Shown here piece by piece: positions 1-39,082 of a DNA stretch of 60,000 bases. Position 1 is the stretch's first letter; each line of letters opens with the position of its first letter. A program made the translations under genes and the position numbers. The notes beneath the pieces are model-generated. The model saw nothing but the letters and a program-made list of their open reading frames with translations. It made no database searches and was not told the origin of the DNA. The stretch comes from Acanthaster planci (taxonomy: Eukaryota; Echinodermata; Asteroidea; Valvatida; Acanthasteridae): NCBI RefSeq assembly GCF_001949145.1, contig NW_019091517.1:155457-215456 (forward strand), in the 5' to 3' direction.

Positions 1-1552
1 CATTGCCCGGCCAAGAGCCATTGGAGGATCTTATGAAAACAGTAGTCTGGTGCTACTTGAAGGATTTGGCGAAAGAGGAACCTTCTTTTTTTTGGTGGGG
101 ACAGACTTTGAGGAAAGGCGAGTACATATGTAAAGAGGACCATGACCTCAGAATGTCAAGTGCATTCCAGGTATTCATGGGTATTACTTCTTATGCTGTG
201 TGAAACATGGACATTTATCAAAATCTGACAAATGTTATTAAAAGTAATATTTCAGATTGAAAATCAACCACGTGTGGGAGTGTATACCGGCAAATTACTG
301 GTACAAGTCTGAGCCCCCTCTATTTTCTTTGACAAAAGCAATGTTTCCAGTCTTTGAAATTTTCAAAATTTTTCTCCAAATTCACAATAATGTAGGTATT
401 TCACTCTTAAAGACTGAAATTTCCTTTTTGGCTTAAAAGCATCAGAATACCAGGTGTTTCTGAGAATTATTCTAAATTGGGTTTGTTCCAGCTGACCACA
501 CCTGTCCGCTTTACCATATTGCATTTAATCAACTTAAAATCTACTGTACCCCAGAATCTCTATATTTGTCAAAAGGGAAAATGCATTCTGGGGGGGTTAA
601 TACATGTACATGTACGTTTCAAATATTTGGCCACAGTGCAGTAAAGATGAAGCAACGACCGGAAAAGGATTTCCGATCAATAGTATCTTGGAAACCGTGT
701 ACACACATTAATGCAGTTTGAGATGTGGACTGATGTAAACAAGACAAGGTATTGCAACATACAGAGGTACCGTATACTACAGTACTGCCTTTAATTTTGG
801 ATGATTCATCCTGTGAGCATATTGCCTAATACAGCTACGTGTATGATGTATTACATGTACATGTACATGCATATTAATAAGGTCACTGGCTCTTGCAGAG
901 GTGCCTGCAGTTACAGCAAATCTATCATTTTACCATTACTGTTGACATGTAATCATCCATGTTGTACAATATCTGTAAATGTTTATTCAGGGTATTTTAC
1001 ATGTAGTCACATTAGTTTGATAAATGTGCAGTTTTCGAACATCTGATCAGTTGAAATTGTGAATAAAAGCATGAATCATCCTCCAACATGTCAGTTGAAG
1101 GTCCATTATTCACTACTCTATCGGTTTTTCTTCACCTTTGCTTCATCTTGCTTCTATGCATCAAGCAATATCACGTGCCTGTTTTCACCAGCGCAGTAGC
1201 AAAATGGGAAGGGAACTTGTGGAAAAAATGGAACTTTCTTTCCAAATGTTGCGAATGTAAGCAGGCAAACAAAAAATACAAGCTTATAGGTGTGAAAAAT
1301 TGTTGAGGTGTTTTGTTTTTGTTTTTTCCCTTTTTTTTTTAATTTTTATATGTGTTTTTCTAACTTACCGATATCAATTTTACGGTCGTAAAGAAAAATT
1401 AGGATTGCTCATGTATCAGAAGCAGACTTAGTTTTTGGGGGCCTCAAAAGTGCATTTACAAATGTAAATCCAGCCGGGCTGGCCAATCAGCTGTTTTGGT
1501 AGAGAAGTTCAACTGATGCAAATGGGCATGTGTGGTGGGCTTGATCATTTCT

Positions 1553-1611
1553 TTAACCCCAACACTCCTCAATCCTCCAACAGGTGAAGGATTGAGGAGT
1601 GTTAGGGTTAA
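1553..1611. repeat. Near-perfect 24-bp inverted repeat (hairpin, 11-nt loop)
   Basis: The arms at 1553-1576 and 1588-1611 are reverse complements at 23 of 24 positions. The single mismatch lies in the CCCCAA/TTAGGG part. The loop is 11 nt. Both ends read TTAACCC/GGGTTAA. It could be a short snap-back element, or it could fold as a hairpin in RNA. No function can be assigned. Confidence 0.85.
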
Positions 1612-4600
1612 TGTTACATGAACTCAATCTGGGCCATCCAATTTTCATGAGTGCCAGCTGCAGTGCAGTTTCCACTGGCCCTGCTGGTTACCAAGAGATG
1701 GGAGTTAATTTTGACCCCTGAATTCGTATCAGCCAGGTTTGTTATTTTTGTCTGTTTACATGTAAGTGCAGTGACTATTTTTTACTGTCAAACGTGAAAA
1801 GGAATCCTTAAAAATCAGCACAGAGAATGCAGCATCGCGCTACCAAACCATTGAACTACGTGTAAATGCAGTAAAAAAAAATGCAAATGAGATTCTGATG
1901 TTTTCATAATGAACGTGGCAAGTTACGGTAAATAGGTTTGCAGTCGTACCATACCAGTATCTCTTCTATGAGTACGGTATGTGTGGTTCTGAAAATAAAC
2001 AATAGAGTACAGACGTTTGCCTTAAAAAGAAAAAGTTAGGTCTGTATAGGACAAATGCAGGCCAGATACATGTGATAAACTAAAATGTGGCTTTAGGGCA
2101 ATGGTCTCACTGCTTGAGGCATAAGATTAATGTGTACTGTAGAAGTATACGTACATAGTAATGTCTCATATGTACATGTCATCCAGGCTTGAATCATTCA
2201 GAAGCATGAACTTCTGTGTGCCCGTGTGAAAAAAAATCATTTGTCATTCTCACCTGTCATTGCGCAATACACTCTTCCCAATCAATTGAAATGAATGGGA
2301 CTTCTTATTATTTCCTGTGATCTGTAATCTGGATTTGCACTGTCCAAGGCTACTCTGTTATGAAGTCAGCCACCAGATCACAAGCATGACAAGGCCAGCA
2401 CCTCAGTCAGAGTTGCATGTATTTTTATGAATGATCCCCTCTCACCCCCACAATTGATCCACTGGGGACATTCCTTGCTGGCAAGTCCCGCCCACTTCCC
2501 TTATCAAAGGAACTTTTCTATTCTTGGTATTATTGACTGGCCAGTGACAAGGCCAGGACCTTGCCAGCTCTGCCAATCACATGGGTAACAGACTATGATG
2601 CCATCAGCCAGGCCCTTGGTCATGGCCAGTCAGGGTTCTCTTAAGGCCCAAACATACATGTACATGTACTGGGGCATCTTCATTTGCATACATACTGTAC
2701 ATGTATTGACTTTTTTAGCAGGTGAGTGTGTGTGTATAGTGGGTGTGCTCACTGGGAAGGTGAGCACATACAGGCAGTCTTTACACTCTTATTCATTCAC
2801 TGACCTTGACTCCCTTGGAAGTGTTGAGGATTGTTTTTAGTATTTCCAAAATGCGTGTAATTTCCTGCCTTGCCTATAGTGATCAAGAGGAACCTATACT
2901 GTACACATTGAATTTTTTCACTGGTAAGTTTGATACAATGGTAATTATACCATGGTTAGAAATTATAATGGAGCCAAAAAACTGGTACGGTAATGTAGGC
3001 CCATGTGTGTTTTGATTATTGTTTTTATTTATGTACATACATATAGATATACATGTACATACATGGTATGTACATACACTGTACCGTAACCAACACATGT
3101 TCATACTGTAGTACATGTACATCATACATGTAGTTTGTACCTACCTGTAGAATGTGCATTCGTGTAGGCCTACAGGATAGTGCAATTTGATAGTGTACCC
3201 CAGTCTGACATCATTTAGGGCACGGGCGCGTGTTAGTTCACTCGCTGGTTCTGGTATAATGCCTTTTACACACAAAATGGTGCGTGGGATTATTTTCACA
3301 TTGGGATTTTTTTCACTTTGGTGCTCTATAGATACCGATGCGCATATGTTCATTCTTATTTTTTACTGTTCAAAATAGTTGCATAAATTATCCAAACTGG
3401 AAATGTAAACTGTCATAACATCCTTGTGCTCCTCAGATTTGTCACTCGGACTTGTGGTGTTAATCATATTAAGGAAGCTTCACAGGCTGCGACCATAGGC
3501 TTACAGTAAAATAATAATCAACTTCACAGTGTAGAAGAATTGTTCATAAGACTAAGAGATGGTACAATGTACATGTAACTACTATGAGAGAAAGGTAAGT
3601 AAACCTTATCAAAACATCAATTAGGTGTTTCAAAATATTTTGGGCCTCTAAATATTTGATTTATTGGTAATTTGAGCCAAGTGTGGTTCCCATATTGCAC
3701 ACTCAGATCAGGGTAGCTTTTATTGGGTGAATCCTCAGTAGCACTCCTGTGTTGCTCAACAATAGGTGCACATGCACCTGTACTTTGTCCTCAGCGAGTC
3801 ATGTGATTGTGATTAAATTTCCATTCCAATCAAAAACATCTGTCGTGTTTGGTATCAACAAAATCTTGAATTTGTTTGTCCCCTGACCCAGGTACAGCTC
3901 TGCTTAAGTAACACTGTCCTTTTTCAGTGTTTGGTTGTATAACAAGTTTATGGCTTTTGCAATTGTAACAATATGTGACTGAGTCTTACAAAATGAGTCA
4001 CACTCACCAGAGCCACTTTTGAGTTAGTACCTGTGTTAATGATCTCGCAAGGTGTGAATCAACGGGAACCCTCATCATTTTTGATAAACATAATGGCCAT
4101 TTTCATCAGGATGTGTGATGTATCAAAACAGCTCAGGTTTCTCTTTCTATCAATGAAAACAAATACAAAAAAAATTTTTAAAAATTGATATGGAACTCCT
4201 TTTCTTGGGTGTCCAGTCTGATAATTTTCTTGCCTCTTGCCCTGCTGTCATTCCTGCTTCTTAGAAATTATTCAAGTTTGGCTTTATAGCTGTCTGGGCC
4301 TCCTGGCTCTGTTTATGTGGATTTTTAATGTCGTTATCTGGAGAGGCTGACAACATGATATTACAGAAGTTCCATGTGTTTATCCTGCTGCATTGTTTTT
4401 CTTCAGATTTCCAGCCGAGCTTTTTCTTCATTAAATGAGAAATGCCAGCCTAGCATTTGTAAAATTAACACAGTTGCTGGCAAGTAACATCCTAGAGTCC
4501 ATTAATGCAGACAGCTGTAGTGTAACAGAAAACCTTGACTGAAAGTGGTATGCCAGGTACACACGGGGACCAGTTGGTATGCAAATATTTATGTTAATGA

Positions 4601-7600
4601 GTTTACCATCAGAAGAATCATTGGCACGTTTGAGGCGGGCCACTCGTGTTCTAACAGTCTACCAGCCAGTCTGTGATATTGCGCCTTTCCTGGGTGCTGA
4701 GTGGCCAGAATATGCAATTTTAACATGTTACCTTTGGAATTGCTCAGGTTTCTGAACACAGTGGTTTATCACACTGGTACCAAGTAGTTTGTCAGCGCAA
4801 ACAGGCCCGTAGGAAACCGTTGTATTAGATTCTGTATTTTTTACAGTGCGTAATGCTGTAAAATGCTGAAAATGTGCCATTTGCTTGTGTGTCCTGAAAA
4901 AAAAATCACAGTGTTTGTATGAACAAGTCAAGACTAGAACCAGACTTGAATGCTCCAAGCCACCAACTTGTGCTTCCACCTTTGATGTGCCTGCTCCCTG
5001 TTCACCAGTCATTGTCACCCTCCTCAGCTCATTCATCATTGTTTGGTTTTCAGGGAAACCAGACAATAAACTGAAAGTGGATTGCAGATTGTTCAGATAG
5101 AAAGGGGAAGAATGGACAGTGGTAATGGAGCGTGTCCAAGACCCATTGAGCTAAGAACACACATCTTTTGGCTGGAGAGGATAATTACATCCGATCCCAA
5201 ATGGCAGTGCAGATCCCTGCCTGAACTGTTTGCCTCTTGTAATCTTGTTTGCTGGGAGTCCCTTTCAGGGAACTGTTTACAGTCCTTGAATGAACTTTGG
5301 CAGTGCAATTCCATGCTGGGATTTTTTTTTCACCTTAAGCCCCGCCTTCATCCAGTGTCTTCCGGTGGTTGATTGGACAGTGATGAGATCATTACTGAGT
5401 GGCTGAACCAATCGAATTTGGGATAATAGCCCCCTCCCCTGATGAGTATTGATCTCTACTCAATTCTCTTCATGCCGTGAATACAAGTGTTTTGATATCA
5501 CTCCAGCTGCAGGTACTTCTATGCAATTCTGCTTTGTCATACTGGTACCATAAGTCTGTGGTTTATCACATGATGTATGGTTACATGTACACATGTACAA
5601 GTATTATCCTCATGATGCAAATGCACAGAAGACAACAGTCCTTGATACCTCACTGATAGGCCTTTTTCATCTCATTCACTGTACCAACACGTGGAGCTCC
5701 ATGCTTCACGTCGGTAGGCCTCATGTACATGTATTTACATACATGTTCCAATAATGTACCTGTACTTCAAGTACCAGTACACGTGGCATCATTGAAGGCT
5801 CGTACATGTACATGCTAGAGAACATCATCACAGGTAAGGTATTCAAATACCAATTTCCCTGCGACTGTGAGAGTTAGACCAGACAGGAGTTTACTGACTG
5901 TACAAAGTACATGTACATTACTAGTATATGTATGCCTGCTCTGTGCATAAAGGGTGAGATGTCCACACGTTTTAAACCAAAAAAGTTCCAAATATGTTTA
6001 CAGATTTTCCCAAATGTTTAAATAGATCCGCCTCTTTGATTGAAGCAATCTGGCATTTATTTTTTTTTTATTGTAAACAGTGCCTGTAAAAGGTAATATG
6101 ATATTTTGGAATACTTTTTCCCTTTCAACATTCATGTACATGTACTTTTTGAGAAAAAAAAGTGGATTCTAAAAAAAAGATTGCCTGTATTAAGTGCACC
6201 AACATCAATCTATATACATTTGTATTGGTTGGACCATGTGCATTGTTGAACTATATAATTATGCATAAAACAAGGAGGTACTCATGGGTGGAGACGTCCT
6301 CTGTAAAGTGTTGGCAAAACGGGAATGGGAAAGTTTTCTTAACATTTTTCAAATGAAGTATAAATTCCCACCGCTAGTGAGTGAACGTGTTGATTCTCAA
6401 CATGAATTACTGAAAACCCCATCTACACTGGTCGTTAGAATTCTGCCTCATGTCTGTGTATGCCCTTGTGGGAGAATTCCTGCTTATTGTTGAACTTCAG
6501 AAATATTTTTATTTTGAAGATAAATAGACAGGTTCCTTTGGATGTTAAATGTTCATACACTTTAGGTACATGTACATTAATTTAATACAGCTTTCAATAC
6601 TGGTACATTGTACACTGGTTCTGTTTGAGCTTCTAAAAAAAAAAGTGTTGCCGGCTGTACGTGTCGTTTCCCAGACAAGAAGTGCAGTCTAACCAGTGAC
6701 TGCATCTCTCTCCTTTAATACACTTTAAAATATTCCTCTTGGCTTCAAAACATTGTTGTGTGTTTTATTATTAATTCCACTACAGCTTGGGCACAATATG
6801 ACATCCCTGTGGCTGTGTACATACGTACATGTACACCTGTCACACTGATGCATTACAGCATTCAGTTGTTGCCACTCACCATTGAAAGGAACAACCCACC
6901 ATCAGTAACAGATTGTTTTGTCAAACTCTCCATGCGGCCCCTTGGTTTTGTTTTGTTTTGTTTGTATCTACTTGGCAGTCTTTCAACATTTCGTCAGGTG
7001 CCCAGCAGAAGGGTGTAAGTGCACTTACGCCCTCTTGCTGGGAAACATGATCACAGCAGAAATAATGTTCCCGGCAAAAGGGCATAAGAAACACACAGTC
7101 TTTATTTAGTAAAAGCAGATATAATTTACTACAAAATCAACCTGGGCTGTACAAAAAGCAACCTTTGAACAACTAGAGGACTTATTTTTTTTTTTTTTTG
7201 GCCAAGATATCTTTATATTTCATTGAAATAAAACAGTTGCATAATTACATCCTTTTGCTGGGAAACCTTTTTTCTTTGCAGTGATCATGCTTCCCAGCAA
7301 AAAGACCTAAGCGCTTATTCCCTTCTGTCAGGCACACGACGATTTACTGGTCACTCTGTATACTGTGAGATACAAGGTGTTCATGTGCACAAATTATCGG
7401 ATAAATAATCGGATGCTAAAATAGATTGATTTGGTATTCAGTTCAGAATAGATTTAGGTGGACGGCTGGCTGTGACGACAGTGACACTGCTCTGATGGAG
7501 CTTGTTGGCAAGCTTTATGCACTGGAATTTTCTGACGGATGTAGAGTTTTTTTCAAAAGGGACCTGTTTGATCCAGCCAAGGCCTGCTTCTAGACCAATG

Positions 7601-8197
7601 TCCATTTAAAATGTAGTGTCCCGTTTATGCCTTCTGAAGATTTTAGATTAGAGGAGAGCTTGTAATGTAGGCTTTGGGAACTCACTGGGAGTCTTGTGAA
7701 GTATGTAATGTCTTGCATTCATACAGGTTAGTTCCTTTCACAGATTTATCCAAAAATATCTCTGTGTATTATTGCTTTGGTTTGGTTAAAATCTAAAGTT
7801 TTGGACAATGGTTTGTCATTGGTTCATGGCAGCAAGAATCCAGTGTGGTTGGGTAACTTGTTCACAAGTCCAGTGCTCTAAATGGCTCTGGTCAGAACCA
7901 GGGTCTAGAGCCTTTACACGAGGAATGCCAAAAATACTGGCTTGCCATTTACAAATAGATGCTACATGTACATTTGTGGGAATGATGATACATTACACAT
8001 GTATATGCCATGCCAATCCACATCCAATCCAACATGTGTCAAGTGGCCAACCCTAATTAGTGAACCGCTGTGTCTTCCGACCTGGTTAGTTGAGAAAGAA
8101 GGCATTAAGGGAAGAGGTTTTGTTTTCAGCTATTCACAGTGATGACTTGCCCTCTGGTGCTACTTGGAGGGGGACCCATGGGCTAGAGCTCTGCCGA

Positions 8198-8564
8198 TAA
8201 GCCATTTGTGGGTTAAATTTGAACAAAATCTGGCACACTGAGTCATCTGATTGCACACAAACGTAGGAATTTGAATTCTCCATGCTAAAAACACTGTTGA
8301 TATCCCTCGTGAATCGGGGGCAAGCTTTTGCATAGCAACCACCATCTCTGGAATGGACTGGTTCCTTTGTGCGCTTCTTATCCATCGGAAACAGTTTACT
8401 GGTGCAAGACTTCTGTAATGTATATGTAACTAAGCAAACGAATTGCCCTGAATCATGAGGTATAGCAACAGTGTTTTTAGTATGGAGAATTCAAATTATG
8501 TTCACATGAATGTAAAGAACTCAGTGTACCAGATTTTCATCAAATTTAACTCGCAAAAGGCTTA
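8198..8564. mobile_element. Fold-back (long inverted-repeat) element, copy A
   Basis: The left arm (about 8,198-8,310) and the right arm (about 8,459-8,564, inverted) are diverged reverse complements. Both share the blocks AATTTGAATTCTCCAT, CACTGTTG and GTTAAATTTGA in mirrored order. The middle (about 8,311-8,458) includes GCAAGCTTTTGCATAG and a segment reading CCATCTCTGGAATGGACTGG. The same arms and middle recur at 10,471-10,832. No transposase frame is present, so this looks non-autonomous. Confidence 0.75.
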
Positions 8565-10470
8565 CATATTTGCCTTCTACCCTTCCCATCCATCCTCACT
8601 TTTTTGACTTTAAGAATTTTAAGGAAATGATAATTCTCAGACGCTGCCACAGAGGTTTAATTAGATGGAATGGGGGAGACTAGACTAAAAATTAACCACA
8701 TGTAGTTCCAGTCAGATAAAAATCTCAATCCCTATTGTAACAACAGCTCTTTCATCAGCTCCAATGTGGCCAGTTTTACTACGTCCACCATGCAGCACAA
8801 AATGATTTTAATAAAATGCAATTTTTTTTATGCCACGGGCCTTGTAAATGCACATGCAACCCCCCTCCCACTGAGAGTAATAAAACTGGTTTCTCTGGAA
8901 CCAGACCAGGAGTGACGATGGATGTTTACGTTGTGGTCACACATCACATGCTCAGCAGAGGGAATAATTGTAGGTGTAGCTGTGCCTCCCCGCCATTAAC
9001 AAATTGAATTGGGAAGGGCACACCGTGTTCGGAGATGGGAGGTGTACTGGTTCCTCAGCCCAACAATAGATATAACATAATCATGACCTGGCTACATGTC
9101 CCCCTCCCCATGTGTGTACCAGGGGTGTAGAGACAACCTAAGAAGTCTCTAGAGTGTTCATGAACATTTGGGACCAAGCCTCGCTGCTGTTAGGCAGGTT
9201 GGCTCATCAGATACTAAGGGGACTCCCACCTCCTGTCCAGAGCCCTTCTCGGATTACGGAGGTTGTGACTGGAGATAAGGTTGCTTACAAGTTACAGCCA
9301 GGCTTGATGGATGGGGGGGGGGATTGCGATGTCATTGATTGGACAGGCATATGGTCAGTGATTTTTTTTGTTGGGCCAGAAAACAGAAGGAAATTACATG
9401 TACTGGTAACTAATTCCCTCTTTTCTGAAATCAGAATTCAGCCTATAGAATGAACCCGAGTATTGTATGGATGCCAGTACAGTGTACAATTTTTTTTGTG
9501 TGCATGTACACATCCTTAGTCAGAATTAGAAATATCTTAAGCCACACTTTTGAGTGGCACATTGGAACTGTCTGGCATTCTACCCACGTAATGTCTGTAT
9601 TGACTTGGGAAGTTGACTTTTAATGTCGAAACGGAAAGCTTAAAGTGTTCTTTCTGCTTCGAATGGAAAATACATAGTGTACATGTAGATGTGTAGAGAA
9701 ATCAGGAAAGATTCACGTGTGATGTGGAGACTGTCGCTTCCGCTGTTTGCGTCAAACAGAAGTCACATGCAGTCTTTTCAAATGTAGAGATTGCATACAT
9801 GTACATGTATATTCCTGAGACAAATAGCCATTTGAAGCATGTACGTAGCAAGTAATGTGCAGGTTAATATAACTGCTTGTTTGAATGCAAACTCTGTGCT
9901 GAATTACATAGGCCCTAGTAATCACTCATGAAAATGTAACATGGACTGTTTTTCATTGCACTCACCAAGCAGTTAAAATGGAAAGTACTGAAATAGCTAC
10001 ATGTACGTATGTACTTAGAAAGGAAACTCTTGTGTCCAGGAAAATGTACATTTCTTATAATAATTTCAGTAACTTTTTACAACTAAAAGTTCATTTTTAT
10101 AATGTACCAATATGCCATTTAATTAAATATGATACTGCATGTGTACCTTATAAATTCACCAAATTATTTCTCAGTGAAATCAGCAGTAACAAATACTTAC
10201 CAGCATGCCATTAGATTTATTGGCGTTGTCAAAATTGCTGAAGACAATCAAATACAACAGTGTCTTGTTTACATGTACATGTATGTACACGTAGGTGGTA
10301 GAACTGCATTTTATGTGAACCGAGAAGACAACATTAGTGACATTTTCTGACCCCATTTACAAATCATTATACTCCGTAATGGCCCTGTTTGGGAGTGCAC
10401 AGTCACATTCCAAGCTTGCCCCAGATCTACTGGCTCTCTGGTTTGGCTAGCCTGCAGCAGTCAGGAGAAT

Positions 10471-10832
10471 GAGCCATTTGCGACTTAATTTGGATAAAAT
10501 CTGATACACTGAGTTTTTTTAAATTCACATGAACTTGAATTCTCCATACTAAAACCACTGTTGCTATACCTCGTGATTTGAGGCAAGCTTTTGCTTAGTT
10601 ACACAAGAGACGGCTCGCAACAATACACTGTTCTCAATGGATAAGAATGCCACAGAGGAACCAGTCCATCCCAGAGATGGTGGTCCCTATGCAAAAGCTT
10701 GCCCCAAATCAAGAGGTATAGCAACAGTGTCTTTAGACTGGGGAATTCAAATTGATACATTTCTATGCAATCAAATAATTAACACAGTGTACCAGATTTT
10801 ATTCAAATTTAACTCACAAGTGGTTTATTGGC
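10471..10832. mobile_element. Fold-back (long inverted-repeat) element, copy B
   Basis: This is the second copy of the element at 8,198-8,564. The left arm runs from GAGCCATTTGCG to about 10,600 and the right arm from about 10,665 to 10,832 in inverse orientation. The arms share CACTGTTGCTATACCTC, GCAAGCTTTTGC and CTGATACACTG-like blocks. The 178-codon open frame starting at 10,637 lies partly over the right arm, so I treat it as repeat-derived and not as a gene. Confidence 0.75.
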
Positions 10833-11019
10833 CTCACTCACAAGTGGGCCATACTGAAAACAAGTTTAACTTTTTTTTATTTTGGCATCTTGAGAATAAA
10901 AATGAAAGCACTGAAATAAAAGATCAGTACAAAGTTTTGCCATTTATGCCGATGAAGAATTTTAAAATTCTAAGAATTATATGTCTAAATGTTTCAAGCC
11001 ACATTTTGAAAATTAAAGT

Positions 11020-11105
11020 GAGGTGCATCTGTGGAACCAAAATAGTCTGGCACTACTCCATTCAACAGATCACACTGAATACATGTACAATGTACAGTAG
11101 ATTCT
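11020..11105 (+). repeat. Dispersed repeat segment (pair with 49,447-49,553)
   Basis: The segment containing GGAACCAAAATAGTCTGGC, then a diverged stretch, then GATTC with CAG matches 49,480-49,553 (GGAACCCAAAATAGTCTGGC) in the same order and orientation. The upstream GTTTCAAGCCA/GTGTCAAGCCA blocks also agree. It is a dispersed repeat of unknown class lying close to fold-back copy B. Confidence 0.6.
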
Positions 11106-11730
11106 CAGAACACAGTAAAAATCACTTCCCCTTGAATAAGGCCTATTGCCTTTTTTTATGCTGTCAGCTTTGACCTTTCCATGTTGTTTCCCTCCCTGAT
11201 TATTAACCTAAGGCTGTCTTTGATTCCAATCAAAGTTTTGGCACCTGCTGCCCTATAAATCACCATGGAATCATGCAGGACACAGTTAATGTGGGGCTTT
11301 GAATAATGGCTGTTTGAGGTAGATGTTTGGTCAGTTGTCGGTTACCATGTTTGTCAAGATGTATTTGTGCTTGTGATTTTGCAATATAATTAATATTTTA
11401 GCACTGATTTTTGTTGAACACGAAATACATCCAAATAAGGCCATTTGCAGATCTGTGGAGCCAATGGAGGCCATGGACCCCCCCCCAAAAAAAGTGGACA
11501 AATTTTGTTCATAAAATAAAATGAGAAAAGGGGAACCTTTGAAGGGACTTCTTCATTTTTCTTCCTTGCAAAGTATGTTAAAAGCTCAAAAAGCTTGTTT
11601 CGCCCCTCAGAAAAATTTATCAATGATTACTGAACTTCCCAAATTTCCCCCTCTAAAAAAACCTGTTGGACCCCCCATTTAGTTCATCTACTTGTGCAGT
11701 GCTTGTTTCAGTGTCCATGCTCTTGAAGTT

Positions 11731-11830
11731 TACATGTATACATGTACATGTACTAGTATACATGTACTGGTATACATGTACTGGTATACATGTACTAGTA
11801 TACATGTACTAGTATACATGTACATGTATA
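11731..11830. repeat. 14-bp tandem array (ACATGTACTRGTAT)n
   Basis: About four to five head-to-tail units of ACATGTACTGGTAT/ACATGTACTAGTAT are flanked by plain ACATGT repeats. The unit is partly self-complementary and mostly alternating pyrimidine-purine, like the TACATGTA motif dispersed elsewhere in the window. Confidence 0.85.
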
Positions 11831-12299
11831 CAAACAAGCATGTACTGGTACCGGTACTTGATTTTGAAATCATAACATTTTAATTTTTTTAAAGTTGTTT
11901 TTAGGCCCCCATTGTCCTTATGCACCTGTACATGTGTACTATTGACAAAGTCTTTTTGAAGTTCTGGTTTTGTCCCTTATTGAATGCAGTACACGTACCT
12001 TTATTTTGGTACTTTTTCCTTCATGTACCCGGTAGGTCTGCATGCTGTACATTTAATAATTTGCAGTGTTGAAAGATGGAGGGCACCAATTGGCTTTGAC
12101 CTCTTAGATCTGATCTTTGTACACGTGTATGTACATGTATATTTCTCTGGTGTAGTTCATCATTATTTAAACACATCGCAATCTGTTATCACCTTTGCAC
12201 AGATGCAGCTTGACCAGAGGTTGAAAACCAACTGTAAGCCGTGACTCCATATTTGGGCTTCAGCAAATATTCAATACGACTTTTGGACCTGAAGGGAAC

Positions 12300-13328
12300 T
12301 GGCCCCTGATCTCAACCCGAGGCCGGTCAGTGAGTTACGGTGGCTGGGCGTGGGCAACTTTTATACAGCGGGAATCAAGCACACAGTCTTCAACCTTGAA
12401 CCCACGCAGAAGATCCGATTCCCTCCCCATCCAGCACCTTCCCACACATGTATCAACTCAACGAGCGTGGTGCTGACGGACACACCGCTTTTCACCCCGT
12501 GAGGCATCCAGGAGCGAATCTGCACCACCCCACAATTACCGATCATCTAATCCAGTGTGCGTCACACGAGGTATATTACTGTACCAAAGGCCGCTGCTGC
12601 TGCTAGTAACAAAAAAGTGTGCGTGACATCAGTTCGTGTATATCTGTGATGTGTGTCGTGTGCGGAGATCATTGACACTAACTGTGTGCATCCATATTAC
12701 ATAGGGTGTGATATAGTCTTGCTGGAAATAGACTGGTTGGCTGTGTTCAGTTGTGAAGCTCCCATGTGTTGTTGTACTTACAGTTGTCAAGTAGCCTAGT
12801 GCTATCGCCTCCTGTTCGTGTACACCAGCAACCCAGCGCTTATTGTGTACTTGCTGACGTTAGCGGTTCTGCCCATCCTACCCTCAAACCCCTCATCGGA
12901 TGTTTGTGTACATTGAATATGTGTTCATGCTGCACATGGTCAAGTGCCGCTGAATCCCACATGTGCTTGTTGTGGCAGTGATCAGCTGATGTACTTGACT
13001 CGACAGGTGCATACTCAGGCATTTGGTGTTCTTGCCAGACACATGTTCGGCAGGCTGAAACCTGCTGGAAACTCTGATTGTGCTGAGAAAAAAAAAACCA
13101 GCCAGCCAGCAAGCCATACATGTCTGCAAATGCACATGTTTTAACTGTCGTCTTGAAAGTGAAGTAAAGTACCGATACGGTAGTGCCCTCTCCACTCAAT
13201 TGCTGCTGTTTAAACTCCAGACTGTGTCTACCAGTTGACCAGCTAGACCCCCCTCGATTTTAGCACACATGCCCCCCTTGGCTAGTGTGACTTCCTAGGT
13301 ATTGTTCAGCTTCGCTCAGTTGTAGGAC
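12300..13328 (+). promoter_or_regulatory. Presumed promoter / 5' UTR region of the CAMKK gene
   Basis: This kilobase lies directly upstream of the first coding exon. It is visibly richer in G+C and CpG (about 12,300-12,560 and 12,780-12,900) than the flanking DNA and has few TACATGTA palindromes. An in-frame TAG two codons before the ATG at 13,329 closes the frame upstream. I see no clear TATA box, and the transcription start cannot be located from sequence alone. Confidence 0.35.

Positions 13329-39082
<25,754 letters not shown>

Larger units (their letters stand above)
1..12300. other. Intergenic/upstream region, no supported gene
   Basis: I find no exon chain with conserved protein content here. 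The open frames are short, have no family resemblance and lack paired splice sites. The region is AT-rich and dense in TACATGTA-type palindromes, for example around 600-615, 3,040-3,125 and 5,720-5,820. It also holds a perfect-stem hairpin, two fold-back elements and a 14-bp tandem array, listed separately. It may contain upstream non-coding exons or enhancers of the downstream kinase gene, but the sequence does not show which parts. Confidence 0.5.

Noticed and set aside
4728-5066. 112-codon minus-strand open frame
   Set aside because: No recognisable domain, low-complexity base use, and no supporting splice pair or neighbours.
9154-9453. 99-codon plus-strand open frame
   Set aside because: It starts and ends in unremarkable intergenic DNA, shows no family pattern and includes a G-run artefact.
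10637-11173. 178-codon plus-strand open frame
   Set aside because: It overlaps the right arm of fold-back copy B and the neighbouring dispersed repeat, so it is repeat-derived.
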